61,785 bases of DNA from Flavobacterium sp. (GCF_030146175.1 NZ_JASLCE010000119.1:1-61785); one strand, 5' to 3'. Positions 36,878 through 45,992 are shown, numbered from the stretch's first letter. Made by a program: numbers and translations. Notes: generated by a model from the sequence alone, not told the origin.

Positions 36878-36908
36878 CAAAAGTAATTATTGTTAGACTA
36901 ACATTCAA
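36878..36908 (-). promoter_or_regulatory. Promoter of the purH-mre operon
   Basis: On the minus strand TTG (36906-36908), 20 bases, then TACTTTTG (36878-36885), an exact Bacteroidota consensus, 25 bases before the purH ATG. The remaining 240 bases up to the ABC permease gene show no frame or hairpin that I can support. Confidence 0.75.
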
Positions 36909-37151
36909 AAGAAAGGGCATTAGATTTTAGTCTTTTTTGATTTTTTTTCACGGTTTTTGATCTGATTCACAGCTTTATTGGATACAAAACTTTAAGCGAT
37001 AGAAGAGAATCGGATACGGACCGGGTTTGGTTATGGTGGAACTATTGGGTATTTGTGTAAATTTTCTGTAACATTTGCGGTTTTTTACCTACTAATTGGC
37101 TAGGATATTGCTCAAAAAATACAGAATTTTACAAAAGTTAAACCCGTCACT

Positions 37152-38402
37152 ATGTTGTTATACCTGAGACTGCTAAAAGAAAGTTTGAGTTTTGCACTCA
37201 ATGCTTTGCGGAATAATAAATTGCGAACCCTGTTGTCGCTGTTAGGTGTTACAATTGGTATCTTTTCGATTATCGCTGTACTGGCGGCTGTCGATTCGAT
37301 GGATCGTAAAATCAAAAGTGACCTTAGCGGATTGGATAAAAATACGATCTACCTGATGCGTTTTTCATTCGGACCATCGGATATACCACAATGGAAACGC
37401 GAGCAATTCCCGGATGTTACCTACGAAGAATTCGACTATTTGAAAAGGTCGTTAAACGATCTGGATAAGATTTCGTTTAATTTGTTTACCCGTAAAGAAA
37501 ATATCAAATACGAATCGAGTACCGTAAGCAGTATTAATGTGACCCCGTGTACCAATGAGTTTATCGATATTGAAAAGCTAAAATTTGCGCAGGGACGTTT
37601 TTTTAACGAAGCAGAATCCAATTCGGGTTCGCCGGTAATCATTATTGGAAGTGAAGTGGCTACAGGATTGTTTGGTACTATGGATCCGATGGGTAAAAAA
37701 ATACGTTTATACGGACAACGGTTTACGGTGATCGGCGTTTTAGACAAAGAAGGATCGAGTACTTTCGGACCGAGTAGAGACGTTTCGGTTTTCCTACCGG
37801 TAAATTTCCTAAGACGATTATACGGTGATAATAGCGATATGCTAACACCGGCGATTCTGATAAAACCGGTAAAAGGTGTGGATATTGAAGCTTTTAAAGG
37901 CGAATTGATCCAAAAGCTACGTACTTTCAGAGGACTAAAAACCGGAGATATCAATAACTTTTTTATCAATGTATTATCCGGATTCACGGATCTGATCGAT
38001 AATATCGTCGGACAAATGAATGTGGTAGGCTGGATTATCAGTGGTTTTTCCCTGTTGGTAGGCGGTTTCGGAATTGCCAACATTATGTTTGTGTCGGTAA
38101 AAGAACGAACCAACCTGATCGGGATTCAGAAAGCTTTAGGAGCGAAAAATCGATTTATATTGTTCCAGTTCCTGTTTGAAGCCGTTATTCTATCGGTAAT
38201 CGGAGGATTGGTCGGAATGCTTTTGGTCTGGATTATTGCTCTGGTATTGTCGAAAGTATTGGATTTTGAATTTGTACTTGGCTTCTGGAATATCATTATC
38301 GGAACCTCACTTGCCGCATTTATCGGATTGATTTCCGGAATTATCCCGGCGATTTCAGCCTCCAAACTGGACCCGGTAGAAGCGATCCGAAGCGGAATGT
38401 AA
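37152..38402 (+). CDS. ABC transporter permease, MacB/FtsX type
   Basis: A 416-residue permease of the MacB class. The first helix (about 30-50: TLLSLLGVTIGIFSIIAVLA) is followed by a large periplasmic MacB_PCD domain (about 52-285) and the three-helix FtsX domain (about 290-410) with VKERTNLIGIQKALGAKNRF and the C-terminal SASKLDPVEAIRSGM. Such permeases work with a MacA-like adaptor and an ATPase to export or extract lipoproteins, peptides or drugs, but neither partner is encoded beside it. The gene stands alone between purH (divergent) and fabD (convergent). Confidence 0.9.
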   Translation: MLLYLRLLKESLSFALNALRNNKLRTLLSLLGVTIGIFSIIAVLAAVDSMDRKIKSDLSGLDKNTIYLMRFSFGPSDIPQWKREQFPDVTYEEFDYLKRSLNDLDKISFNLFTRKENIKYESSTVSSINVTPCTNEFIDIEKLKFAQGRFFNEAESNSGSPVIIIGSEVATGLFGTMDPMGKKIRLYGQRFTVIGVLDKEGSSTFGPSRDVSVFLPVNFLRRLYGDNSDMLTPAILIKPVKGVDIEAFKGELIQKLRTFRGLKTGDINNFFINVLSGFTDLIDNIVGQMNVVGWIISGFSLLVGGFGIANIMFVSVKERTNLIGIQKALGAKNRFILFQFLFEAVILSVIGGLVGMLLVWIIALVLSKVLDFEFVLGFWNIIIGTSLAAFIGLISGIIPAISASKLDPVEAIRSGM

Positions 38403-38413
38403 TAATAAAAAAA

Positions 38414-38446
38414 ACACCTGACAGGTTTTTAAAACCTGTCAGGTGT
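38414..38446. repeat. 33-base palindromic repeat, copy 1
   Basis: Perfect inverted repeat with 16-base arms (ACACCTGACAGGTTTT and its reverse complement) around one T. It lies 12 bases after the ABC permease stop, between convergent genes, and is preceded by an A run, so it may also end transcripts. An identical copy is at 46033-46065. Confidence 0.88.
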
Positions 38447-38470
38447 GAATACTATAGTATTTTAATACTA

Positions 38471-39346
38471 TTATGCTGAAGCAGTAGCTGCGTTTTTATC
38501 TATTTTATTTACCAATCCAACTAAAACTTTACCCGGACCTACTTCTGTAAACAAAGTGGCACCGTCGGCGATCATTTGTTGTACGGATTGCGTCCATTTT
38601 ACCGGAGCGGTTAATTGTGTGATCAAATTCTTTTTGATTTCAGCAGGATCCGAAACGGCTTTTGCCGGTACGTTTTGGTACACCGGACAAATTGGAGTGT
38701 TAAATGTTGTTGCTTCGATAGCTGCAGCCAGTTCTTCGCGAGCCGGTTCCATCATAGGTGAGTGGAAAGCACCACCAACCGGAAGAATCAAGGCACGTTT
38801 TGCTCCGGCTTCTTTCATCGCTTCGCAGGCTTTTTCCACAGCGGTTAATTCACCGGAAATTACCAACTGACCCGGGCAATTGTAATTGGCAGCTACAACC
38901 ACTCCGTCGATTGAAGCACATACATCTTCCACTACTTTATCCTCAAGACCTAAAACGGCCGCCATAGTAGATGGAGTGATTTCGCAGGCTTTTTGCATCG
39001 CCATGGCTCTTTGGGAAACCAATTTCAAAGCATCTTCGAACGATAAGGTTCCGTTGGCAACCAAAGCCGAAAATTCACCTAACGAGTGACCGGCAACCAT
39101 TTCCGGTTTAAAGTCGTCACCAAGGGTTTTGGCTAAAATCACCGAATGTAAAAAAACAGCCGGTTGCGTTACTTTGGTTTCTTTTAATTGTTCGGCAGTA
39201 CCTTCAAACATAATGTCGGTAATGCGAAAACCTAATATCTCGTTTGCTTTTTCGAATAGCTCTTTAGCCAGTGCCGAATTTTCGTATAAGTCTTTACCCA
39301 TTCCGGTAAACTGGGCACCCTGACCTGGAAATACATATGCTTTCAT
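38471..39346 (-). CDS. fabD: Malonyl-CoA:ACP transacylase
   Basis: Loads malonyl groups on acyl carrier protein for fatty acid synthesis. The 291-residue protein has the N-terminal FPGQGAQFTGMG, the nucleophile S88 in GHSLGE, and the catalytic H195 in GGAFHSPMM, with QPAVFLHSV earlier. The last residues (KNAATASA) are low in complexity. It stands alone on the minus strand, with a -7 box upstream. No fab genes adjoin it. Confidence 0.97.
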   Translation of the reverse strand: MKAYVFPGQGAQFTGMGKDLYENSALAKELFEKANEILGFRITDIMFEGTAEQLKETKVTQPAVFLHSVILAKTLGDDFKPEMVAGHSLGEFSALVANGTLSFEDALKLVSQRAMAMQKACEITPSTMAAVLGLEDKVVEDVCASIDGVVVAANYNCPGQLVISGELTAVEKACEAMKEAGAKRALILPVGGAFHSPMMEPAREELAAAIEATTFNTPICPVYQNVPAKAVSDPAEIKKNLITQLTAPVKWTQSVQQMIADGATLFTEVGPGKVLVGLVNKIDKNAATASA

Positions 39347-39381
39347 ATTCTTCTCTGTTGGTTTTGTTTGTTATTGACGGA

Positions 39382-39389
39382 CAAAAATA
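39382..39389 (-). promoter_or_regulatory. -7 element before fabD
   Basis: Minus-strand TATTTTTG, an exact TAnnTTTG match, 35 bases before the fabD ATG. No TTG is seen at 19-21 bases upstream. Confidence 0.45.
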
Positions 39390-39440
39390 GTGTTTTTTAG
39401 CATATTGGCGAGCAGATTGTTGCCGAGGTTGAAATAAGAA

Positions 39441-39478
39441 ACCGTTGCAGTTTCCCTAAAAAGGTAGACTGCAACGGT
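39441..39478 (-). terminator. Hairpin after the YceI gene, possible terminator
   Basis: Arms ACCGTTGCAGT and ACTGCAACGGT (11 bases) around a 16-base loop, 28 bases after the YceI stop on the minus strand. The T tract after it is broken (GGTTTCTTATTTC), so termination is uncertain. Confidence 0.5.
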
Positions 39479-39505
39479 TCTACTTAAAACCAGATTATGA
39501 AATAA

Positions 39506-40036
39506 TTATTGCTGTACAAGTTGTAATTCGATGTTTAAACGAACGTCGTCGCTCACTAATACACCACCGGTTTCCAAAGCGGAATTCCAGTTTAAGCCCC
39601 AATCTTTACGGCTGATTTTTCCGGAAATGTTTAATCCAGCTTTGGTATTTCCCCATGGATCTTTCATCAATCCGCTGAATTCAACCGGTAGTTTTACAAA
39701 TTTAGTAACACCACGTAAGCTAAGATCACCGGATAACTCATAAGTGTCGTCGTCTACTTTGGTAAAAGATGACGCTTTAAAAGTCAGTTTTGGATGGTTT
39801 TCCGCATCGAAAAAGTCTGCGCTTTTTAAGTGATTGTCACGATCGGCATTTCTAGTGTCTACTGAATTCACATCGGCTGAAAAACTAATCGAAGCATTTT
39901 CGAAAGTATCACCATCGGTTGTGATTGAAGCGTCGTAATTTTCGAATTTACCGGAAACATTAGTAAACATCATGTGTTTTACTTTAAATCCTATTTCTGA
40001 GTGTGTCGGGTCAATTGCCCATTTTGTAGTTGCCAT
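39506..40036 (-). CDS. YceI-like lipid-binding protein
   Basis: A 176-residue lipocalin-like beta-barrel of the YceI family, which binds polyisoprenoid-like lipids. Typical features are WAIDPTHSEIGFKVKHMMFT near the start, SADVNSVDTRNADRDNHLKS with the conserved R-x-x-H-L-x-S run, FDAENHPKLTFKA, and the closing GVLVSDDVRLNIELQLV. There is no signal peptide, so a cytoplasmic location is likely, unlike E. coli YceI. The 45-base gap to the pirin gene upstream suggests a shared transcript. Confidence 0.93.
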   Translation of the reverse strand: MATTKWAIDPTHSEIGFKVKHMMFTNVSGKFENYDASITTDGDTFENASISFSADVNSVDTRNADRDNHLKSADFFDAENHPKLTFKASSFTKVDDDTYELSGDLSLRGVTKFVKLPVEFSGLMKDPWGNTKAGLNISGKISRKDWGLNWNSALETGGVLVSDDVRLNIELQLVQQ

Positions 40037-40081
40037 AATAATATGTTTTAAAAGTTATAGTATTGTTTTTAAATTTTTTAT

Positions 40082-40942
40082 TTATTCAATTTCCATCGGA
40101 ACTTCCATTAATAGGAACTCCGCATCAGTAGTAGCCGTAATGGTTACTTTGTCGGTATTCCAGATTCCCAATCCGTCTCGGGTGTCTAGAGCCTGATCAT
40201 TTACAGAAACCGCTCCTTTTAGTACGAAAACATAAAGTCCGTTTCCTTCTTTTTTAAAAGAGTACTCTTTTGCGATGCCGGCGTCGAATTTTCCCATATG
40301 AAACCAGGCATCCTGATTGATCCAAACGCCTTCGTCATCCGGATTTGGAGAAAGTACCTGTTGCAATACATTATGTCTTTCGTCTTCGTTTAATGTGATC
40401 TGATCATAACGTGGCGCCACATTTCGTTTGCTTGGGAAAACCCATATCTGAAGGAATTTAACCTCTTTATCGGCGTTTTTGTTGTATTCGCTATGGCGTA
40501 CACCGGTTCCGGCACTCATCACCTGGATATCACCTTTTTTGATAACGGTTTTGTTACCCATACTGTCCTGGTGTTCCAAATCGCCTTCCAATGGAATACT
40601 AATGATCTCCATATTGTCGTGCGGATGTGTTCCAAATCCCATTCCGGCGGCTACGGTATCGTCGTTTAAAACGCGTAAGGCTCCGAAATGAACCCTTTCC
40701 GGGTTAAAATAATTAGCGAAACTAAAAGTGTGGAAACTTTGTAACCAGCCATGATTGGCGTTTCCTCTGGTGTTGGCTTTATGCAATACGATATTTTCCA
40801 TAATCTTAGAGTTTGTGTTTTGAATATGATTAAATCCTACGGGTTCTTTTGGGTCGGAAATGGCTTCTTTGGCTAATGCCGTTCCGGTGATGACAGCTCC
40901 GGTTCCCAACAAACTTTTTTTGATAAAATCTTTTCGGTTCAT
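40082..40942 (-). CDS. Pirin-family protein with export-like N-terminus
   Basis: A bicupin pirin of 286 residues. Metal ligands are H106 and H108 in THPHDNMEI and H150 and E152 in GVRHSEYN, all present. The first 47 residues are extra: MNRKDFIKKSLLGTGAVITG looks like a twin-arginine signal with R-K instead of R-R, then Met48 begins the usual pirin start (MENIVLHKAN). A -7 box 20 bases before the first ATG favours the long form. Pirins act as quercetinases or regulators; the role here is not known. Confidence 0.9.
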   Translation of the reverse strand: MNRKDFIKKSLLGTGAVITGTALAKEAISDPKEPVGFNHIQNTNSKIMENIVLHKANTRGNANHGWLQSFHTFSFANYFNPERVHFGALRVLNDDTVAAGMGFGTHPHDNMEIISIPLEGDLEHQDSMGNKTVIKKGDIQVMSAGTGVRHSEYNKNADKEVKFLQIWVFPSKRNVAPRYDQITLNEDERHNVLQQVLSPNPDDEGVWINQDAWFHMGKFDAGIAKEYSFKKEGNGLYVFVLKGAVSVNDQALDTRDGLGIWNTDKVTITATTDAEFLLMEVPMEIE

Positions 40943-40961
40943 AACGGTTATTTTGATAGTT

Positions 40962-40969
40962 CAAAGATA
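40962..40969 (-). promoter_or_regulatory. -7 element before the pirin-YceI pair
   Basis: Minus-strand TATCTTTG, an exact TAnnTTTG match, 20 bases before the pirin ATG at 40942. No TTG at the usual spacing. Its position supports the longer pirin start. Confidence 0.55.
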
Positions 40970-41010
40970 CAACCGATTGATAACGAATACACTTAACCTA
41001 GATTAAGAAA

Positions 41011-41046
41011 TAAAAAAATCCCCGTCACAGGTCGTTGAACGGGGAT
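41011..41046 (-). terminator. Terminator of the purT-regulator unit
   Basis: On the minus strand the stem ATCCCCGT / ACGGGGAT with a 13-base loop is followed by a run of seven T. It lies 8 bases after the Crp-like regulator gene stop. Confidence 0.85.
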
Positions 41047-41053
41047 AAGAAGT

Positions 41054-41629
41054 TTATTTTTTGAGTAAACGGGCTTTCATCTTACTGAAAAACTCCGGAG
41101 TTACTCCTATATAAGAAGCGATTTGTTTTTGTGGCAGGCAATGGATCAGATCCGGATGCTTTTTGGTAAACTTGTCATAACGCGCTTCGGCCGTAAAACT
41201 AAGGTTGTCAATTAACCGTTGCTGATTGGCGACAAGTGAATTCTCGATCAGGATTCTAAAAAAGCGTTCCATTTTAGGAACTTCGTCATAAAGTCGCTCC
41301 TGATTTTCTTTGGACAACATAATAACTTCCGAATCTTCATTGGTTTCAATATACAATTGTCCGGGACGTTGCGACAGATAACTGTACATGTCGGCGATCC
41401 ACCAACCGGGTGAGGCAAAACTCACCACATGTTCCACACCGTTTTCATCGATCGTATAACTGCGTAAAATACCTTTGATCACAAAATAGGAGTGAAGGCA
41501 TATTTCGCCCTCCTTTAATAAAATGCTTTTGGCTTTATAGGATTGAAATTCCGTAGCGGACACCACGCGTTCCTGTTCTTCGGGCGTTAGTGTTACATAT
41601 CGGGCAATTGTATCAAGGAGTAGGTTCAT
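41054..41629 (-). CDS. Crp/Fnr-family transcription regulator
   Basis: A 191-residue regulator with a cyclic-nucleotide-binding-like domain (about 15-115: SILLKEGEICLHSYFVIKG, then VVSFASPGWWIADMYSY) and a C-terminal winged-helix part (KQIASYIGVTPEFFSKMKAR). No Fnr-type cysteine cluster is seen, and the usual phosphate-binding cassette RxS is not clear, so the ligand is unknown. It starts 3 bases after the purT stop, suggesting cotranscription. This short form is common in Bacteroidota. Confidence 0.9.
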   Translation of the reverse strand: MNLLLDTIARYVTLTPEEQERVVSATEFQSYKAKSILLKEGEICLHSYFVIKGILRSYTIDENGVEHVVSFASPGWWIADMYSYLSQRPGQLYIETNEDSEVIMLSKENQERLYDEVPKMERFFRILIENSLVANQQRLIDNLSFTAEARYDKFTKKHPDLIHCLPQKQIASYIGVTPEFFSKMKARLLKK

Positions 41630-41632
41630 TTT

Positions 41633-42799
41633 TTAAGCGTTTACGTGTACGAAGGTCGCGGTTTCTTTGGCTCTTTCGGTAATCGATTCAATAGGAGTTT
41701 CCAGTGTATCGCTGGTTAAAACAACCCCCATTCGACGATACGGTCTTGAAGTCGGTTTACCAAATATTCTGAAATCTGTTTTCGGTAAAGCGGCTACTTT
41801 TTCAATTCCGGTATAGGTTGGCTGTTCGGAATTTTCCGAAGCCAATATCACGGCACTGGCACCATTTTTTTCTAAGGTGATGGCTGCAATCGGCAGACTC
41901 AAAATGGCGCGCAGGTGTAATTCAAACTCGTTAAAATTTTGCGTCCCGGCTAAAGTTACCATTCCGGTGTCGTGCGGACGCGGTGATAATTCGGAAAAAT
42001 AAACCCCTTCGTCTGTCAGGAAAAATTCCACTCCAAATAATCCGGCACCACCTAAGGCTTCGGTTACTTTTCGGGCCATATCCTGTGCTTCTGCAATATC
42101 GTTGTCCGATACGCGAGCCGGTTGCCAGCTTTCCTGATAATCCCCGCGTTCTTGTCGGTGACCGATTGGCGCACAGAAAAGCGTCGGGTTGTTATTTTGT
42201 GTTACGGTTAATAAGGTGATTTCGGAATGAAAATTTACAAAAGCTTCTACGATTACTTCCACCACATCGCCGCGGGAACCGTCTACGGCATATTGCCAGG
42301 CTTTAGCGATATCGCCTTCCGATTTAATCGTCGACTGTCCTTTTCCGGACGACGACATTAAGGGTTTCACCACGCAGGGCATTCCAACTTCCGAAACGGC
42401 TTTTTCCAGTTCCGCAGCCGAAGTCGCATAACGGTAATTAGCGGTGCGCAGTCCTAAATCTTTAGCGGCCAAATCGCGGATAGCTTTTCGGTTCATCGTA
42501 AAGTTGGCTGCTTTGGCCGATGGAACTACGGTGATGCCTTGTTTTTCGTAATCGTAAAAACGTTCGGTACGAATGGCTTCAATTTCCGGTACGATAAAAT
42601 CGGGTTGGTGTTTGGCTATTACAGCATCCAGAGCGGCACCGTCGAGCATGTTGATCACTTCATAACCATGTGCGACCTGCATGGCCGGAGCATTGGCATA
42701 GCTATCGACAGCGATTACGGTTTGTCCGATACGTTGTGCAGCAATTACAAATTCTTTTCCGAGTTCGCCGGAACCTAATAGTAGTATTTTTTTAGTCAT
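41633..42799 (-). CDS. purT: Formate-dependent GAR transformylase
   Basis: Uses formate and ATP to make formyl-GAR, an alternative to PurN in purine synthesis. The 388-residue ATP-grasp enzyme begins with [20 protein letters not shown], has [20 protein letters not shown] (ATP loop), [43 protein letters not shown] and a C-terminal ADSRYRR-like region ([13 protein letters not shown]). All parts are intact. It is followed by the Crp-like regulator at 3 bases. Confidence 0.96.
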   Translation of the reverse strand: MTKKILLLGSGELGKEFVIAAQRIGQTVIAVDSYANAPAMQVAHGYEVINMLDGAALDAVIAKHQPDFIVPEIEAIRTERFYDYEKQGITVVPSAKAANFTMNRKAIRDLAAKDLGLRTANYRYATSAAELEKAVSEVGMPCVVKPLMSSSGKGQSTIKSEGDIAKAWQYAVDGSRGDVVEVIVEAFVNFHSEITLLTVTQNNNPTLFCAPIGHRQERGDYQESWQPARVSDNDIAEAQDMARKVTEALGGAGLFGVEFFLTDEGVYFSELSPRPHDTGMVTLAGTQNFNEFELHLRAILSLPIAAITLEKNGASAVILASENSEQPTYTGIEKVAALPKTDFRIFGKPTSRPYRRMGVVLTSDTLETPIESITERAKETATFVHVNA

Positions 42800-42852
42800 T
42801 GTAGTGTGTTGTATTTTAGTAGTTTGTTGTTGTAAATTGTCGGCGTGACCGT

Positions 42853-42880
42853 TAAAAAAAAGTCCCGACAGAGTCGGGAC
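42853..42880 (-). terminator. Terminator of the aminotransferase gene
   Basis: On the minus strand the stem GTCCCGAC / GTCGGGAC around a three-base loop, followed by a T run. It starts 7 bases after the aminotransferase stop. Confidence 0.9.
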
Positions 42881-42886
42881 GTAAAT

Positions 42887-44089
42887 TTATGCTAAAACTT
42901 CCGAAGTTGCTACCGCTTCTTTAATGCGGTGCAAAGCTTCTTTTAGTAGATCGTCGCTGGTTGCGTATGAAAAACGGATACAGTTCGGGTTTCCGAAAGC
43001 ATCACCTGTTACTGTGGCTACATTGGCTTCGGCCAAAAGGTACATAGCGAAATCATCCGCATTGTTGATCAATGTACCGCGTAATGTTTTTCCGAAGAAA
43101 GCCGAAACATCCGGGAAAACGTAGAAAGCACCTTCCGGTACGTTAATTTTCATTCCTGGAATTTGTTTGATCAAACCAACAACAAGATCACGTCGTTGTT
43201 GGAATGCCTGAACCATGTGTTTTAATACAGTCGGATCGGCTTCAACAGCGGCAATCGTAGCGCGTTGCGCGATGGTATTCGCACCACTGGTTACCTGACC
43301 CTGCATTTTGGTACAGGCTTTGGCGATAAATTCCGGCGCACCGATATAACCGATTCTCCATCCGGTCATGGCAAAAGCTTTGGCAACACCGTTTACGGTA
43401 ATGGTTCTGTCTAACATGCCCGGAATAGATGCGATACTGCAATACGATCCAGTAAAGTTAATATGCTCGTAAATCTCATCCGATACGACATAAACCGAAG
43501 GATATTTTTCCAATACAGCTACCAGTGCTGTTAATTCTTCTTTGCTATATACCGAACCACTTGGATTACAAGGAGAGCTGAACCACATCATTTTGGTTGC
43601 CGGTGTAATGGTTGCTTCCAGTTGTTCCGGAGTGATTTTAAAGTCACTTTCAATACTTGTCGGAACTTCTACCGGAACACCGCCGGCCATTTTGATGATT
43701 TCGTAATAACTTACCCAGTATGGTGCTGGTAAAATCACTTCGTCACCAGGGTTGATCATCACTTGTGCGATATTATATAACGATTGTTTTGCACCGGTAG
43801 ATACTACAATTTGAGACGGTTTGTAGTCTAATCCGTTATCTCGTTTGAATTTTTTACAAATAGCTTCCTTAAGTTCCAGGTAACCTTCTACCGGAGGATA
43901 CGAACTGTAATTATCGTGAATGGCCTGAATAGCGGCTTCTTTGATAAAGTCGGGCGTGTTAAAATCGGGTTCGCCAAGACTTAAGCTGATGATGTCTATT
44001 CCGGCGGCTTTTAATTCTCGGGCTTTGGCAGCCATGGCCAGGGTTTGCGATGTCGATAAATTATTAATTCTATCAGAAAGCGGATTCAT
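42887..44089 (-). CDS. Aspartate-type aminotransferase, PLP class I
   Basis: A 400-residue fold-type I aminotransferase. PLP lysine K237 lies in NGVAKAFAMTGWRIGY; N175 in SSPCNPSG, D204 and Y207 in VSDEIYEH, and the C-terminal arginine in NCIRFSYATS complete the site. GEPDFNTPDFI and SSYPPVEGYLELKEAI point to the aspartate/prephenate aminotransferase subgroup. It probably makes aspartate or transfers to aromatic precursors; substrate is not fixed by sequence. It lies 42 bases from the desaturase stop on the same strand. Confidence 0.93.
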   Translation of the reverse strand: MNPLSDRINNLSTSQTLAMAAKARELKAAGIDIISLSLGEPDFNTPDFIKEAAIQAIHDNYSSYPPVEGYLELKEAICKKFKRDNGLDYKPSQIVVSTGAKQSLYNIAQVMINPGDEVILPAPYWVSYYEIIKMAGGVPVEVPTSIESDFKITPEQLEATITPATKMMWFSSPCNPSGSVYSKEELTALVAVLEKYPSVYVVSDEIYEHINFTGSYCSIASIPGMLDRTITVNGVAKAFAMTGWRIGYIGAPEFIAKACTKMQGQVTSGANTIAQRATIAAVEADPTVLKHMVQAFQQRRDLVVGLIKQIPGMKINVPEGAFYVFPDVSAFFGKTLRGTLINNADDFAMYLLAEANVATVTGDAFGNPNCIRFSYATSDDLLKEALHRIKEAVATSEVLA

Positions 44090-44131
44090 AAAAATGATTT
44101 TGTTTTGAAGTTTATGGTTTATATGTAGTTT

Positions 44132-45244
44132 TTAAGCGATAGCCGGTTTTTGCCCCATTTCTTTTAAGTGTTTGAAATGCGAATAAACCGCAGAACGCAT
44201 CGTTTGAAATTCGTAATACGGAAGGTTGCATTCCATAGCCGTTTGTTTTACGATTTCCCCGATTTTGCTATAGTGAATATGACTGATGTTCGGGAAAATA
44301 TGATGCTCGATCTGGTGATTTAATCCACCGGTATACCAGTTGACAATCTTGTTTTTCGGTGCAAAATTGGCAGTTGTATATAATTGATGTACGGCCCAGG
44401 TGTTTTCCAATTCTCCGTTTTCGTCCGGTTGTGGGTGGTGAATGTCTTCTACAACATGTGCCAACTGGAACACTACGCTCAGGATTAATCCGGCGGTATA
44501 GTGCATGATAAAGAATCCTAATAATACTTCCCACCAAACGATTCCTAAAAGCATCGGAAGGATTAACCATAAGGCAAAATAAATGATTTTGGTAATAACC
44601 AATGTTGTCCATAATTTAAACGGACTAGGGAATTCACCATACGATAATTTTCGTTTGATATAACGTCGCATCTGACGGAAATCGGTGGTAATCGCCCAGT
44701 TAAATGTCAGTAAACCATATAGGAAAATGGAATAATATTGTTGAAAACGGTGTACCGGTGACCATTTGGCGTGTTCGGTAAAACGGATAATTCGACCTGC
44801 ATCAAGATCTTCATCATGACCGTGGATATTGGTGTAGGTATGGTGCAATACATTGTGTTGTACTTGCCAGTTGTATACATTTCCGGCCAGGATATACATA
44901 CTACCGCCCATAATCTTATTTAACCAGGGTTTTGAAGAGTAAGCGCCGTGGTTTCCGTCGTGCATAACGTTCATTCCAACACCAGCCATTCCAACGCCAA
45001 TCAGAATAGTCATTAGTAAATGAATCCAAAGCGGCATACTAATGGTTAGGATTAAAAAATACGGAACCAGAAAGATACTAAACATGATAATGGTCTTCAT
45101 GTGTAGTTTCCAGTTTCCGGTTTTCTTAATATTATTTTCCTTAAAATAATCGTTAACTCGTTTATTTAGTGTCCTGAAAAATTTTAAACTATCGGTTTTT
45201 GAAAAAAGTGGAGTCTGTTTTATCATAAGTTTATTAAAATGCAA
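44132..45244 (-). CDS. Membrane fatty acid (acyl-CoA/acyl-lipid) desaturase
   Basis: Introduces a double bond into fatty acyl chains at the membrane, using two irons held by histidine boxes. All three boxes are present: H95-D-G-N-H99, H130-N-V-L-H134-H135, and NHQIEHHIFP near residue 315. Four or more hydrophobic segments flank them. No cytochrome b5 domain is fused. The QxxHH form of the third box places it with front-end or delta-type acyl-lipid desaturases. The length is 370 residues. The start could also be Met7. A divergent promoter region separates it from rsmG. Confidence 0.92.
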   Translation of the reverse strand: MHFNKLMIKQTPLFSKTDSLKFFRTLNKRVNDYFKENNIKKTGNWKLHMKTIIMFSIFLVPYFLILTISMPLWIHLLMTILIGVGMAGVGMNVMHDGNHGAYSSKPWLNKIMGGSMYILAGNVYNWQVQHNVLHHTYTNIHGHDEDLDAGRIIRFTEHAKWSPVHRFQQYYSIFLYGLLTFNWAITTDFRQMRRYIKRKLSYGEFPSPFKLWTTLVITKIIYFALWLILPMLLGIVWWEVLLGFFIMHYTAGLILSVVFQLAHVVEDIHHPQPDENGELENTWAVHQLYTTANFAPKNKIVNWYTGGLNHQIEHHIFPNISHIHYSKIGEIVKQTAMECNLPYYEFQTMRSAVYSHFKHLKEMGQKPAIA

Positions 45245-45254
45245 AATTTTCGTT

Positions 45255-45262
45255 CAAAGGTA
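45255..45262 (-). promoter_or_regulatory. -7 element before the desaturase
   Basis: Minus-strand TACCTTTG, exact TAnnTTTG, 10 bases before the desaturase ATG at 45244. That spacing is very short; if it is used, the leader is almost absent, or the start is the internal Met7. Confidence 0.4.
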
Positions 45263-45318
45263 ATTATTAATAGAAATGTAATAGGTTAAAAATGGAAAAA
45301 AATGATGGACAAAATGCT

Positions 45319-45326
45319 TACTTTTG
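45319..45326 (+). promoter_or_regulatory. -7 element before rsmG
   Basis: TACTTTTG, exact TAnnTTTG, 16 bases before the rsmG ATG. No TTG is clear at the usual spacing. Confidence 0.5.
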
Positions 45327-45342
45327 TGGAAAATTTTGAATA

Positions 45343-45972
45343 ATGCAGGATATTGTAAAGTATTTCCCTAATCTAACAGAAGATCAGGTTTCTAAGTTTC
45401 GTGAATTGGAAGTTTTGTATAAAGATTGGAACGCTAAAATTAATGTGATTTCGAGAAAAGATATAGACGAATTATACGAAAAACACGTATTGCATTCGCT
45501 GGGAATTGCGAAGATACAGGAGTTTAAACCGGGGTCGAAAATTATGGATGTGGGTACCGGAGGTGGTTTCCCCGGAATTCCGTTGGCGATACTCTATCCT
45601 GAAGTAGATTTCTATCTGATTGATGTGATTGCCAAGAAAATCCGTGTGGTAAATGAAGTGGCAACTGCTTTGGGATTGCAAAATGTGAAAGCCGAACAAA
45701 TGCGGGCAGAAAACGTAAAAGAGGAATTCGATTTTATCGTAAGTCGTGCGGTGACCAATATGCCGGATTTTGTACAATGGGTAAAAGATAAGGTGAAGAA
45801 AAAACAAAATCACGAACTGAAAAACGGGATCCTTTATTTAAAAGGAGGCGATCTAACCGAAGAGTTACAGGATTTCCCAAAAGCAACGCAATATGATCTT
45901 GCTGATTATTTTAAAACAGAATTTTTTGAAACCAAAAAAGTGGTACACTTACCGCTAAAATATAAGGTGTAA
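45343..45972 (+). CDS. rsmG: 16S rRNA (guanine527-N7) methyltransferase
   Basis: Methylates G527 of 16S rRNA with S-adenosylmethionine. The 209-residue protein carries LYKDWNAKINVISRKD, HVLHSLGIAK, the cofactor motif IMDVGTGGGFPGIPLAI, FYLIDVIAKKIRVVNEVA and FIVSRAVTNMPDFVQWV. All are standard for RsmG (GidB). It is a single gene, divergent from the desaturase, with its own hairpin downstream. Confidence 0.97.
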   Translation: MQDIVKYFPNLTEDQVSKFRELEVLYKDWNAKINVISRKDIDELYEKHVLHSLGIAKIQEFKPGSKIMDVGTGGGFPGIPLAILYPEVDFYLIDVIAKKIRVVNEVATALGLQNVKAEQMRAENVKEEFDFIVSRAVTNMPDFVQWVKDKVKKKQNHELKNGILYLKGGDLTEELQDFPKATQYDLADYFKTEFFETKKVVHLPLKYKV

Positions 45973-45992
45973 AACCGGTTGGAATTATAGAA

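Noticed and set aside
37436..38113. 225-codon minus-strand open frame inside the MacB-type permease gene
   Set aside because: It is a shadow of the permease periplasmic domain; the plus-strand product has clear family motifs.
41054..41629. Crp-like regulator as an oxygen sensor (Fnr)
   Set aside because: No cysteine cluster for an iron-sulfur centre is present in either Crp-like protein of the window.
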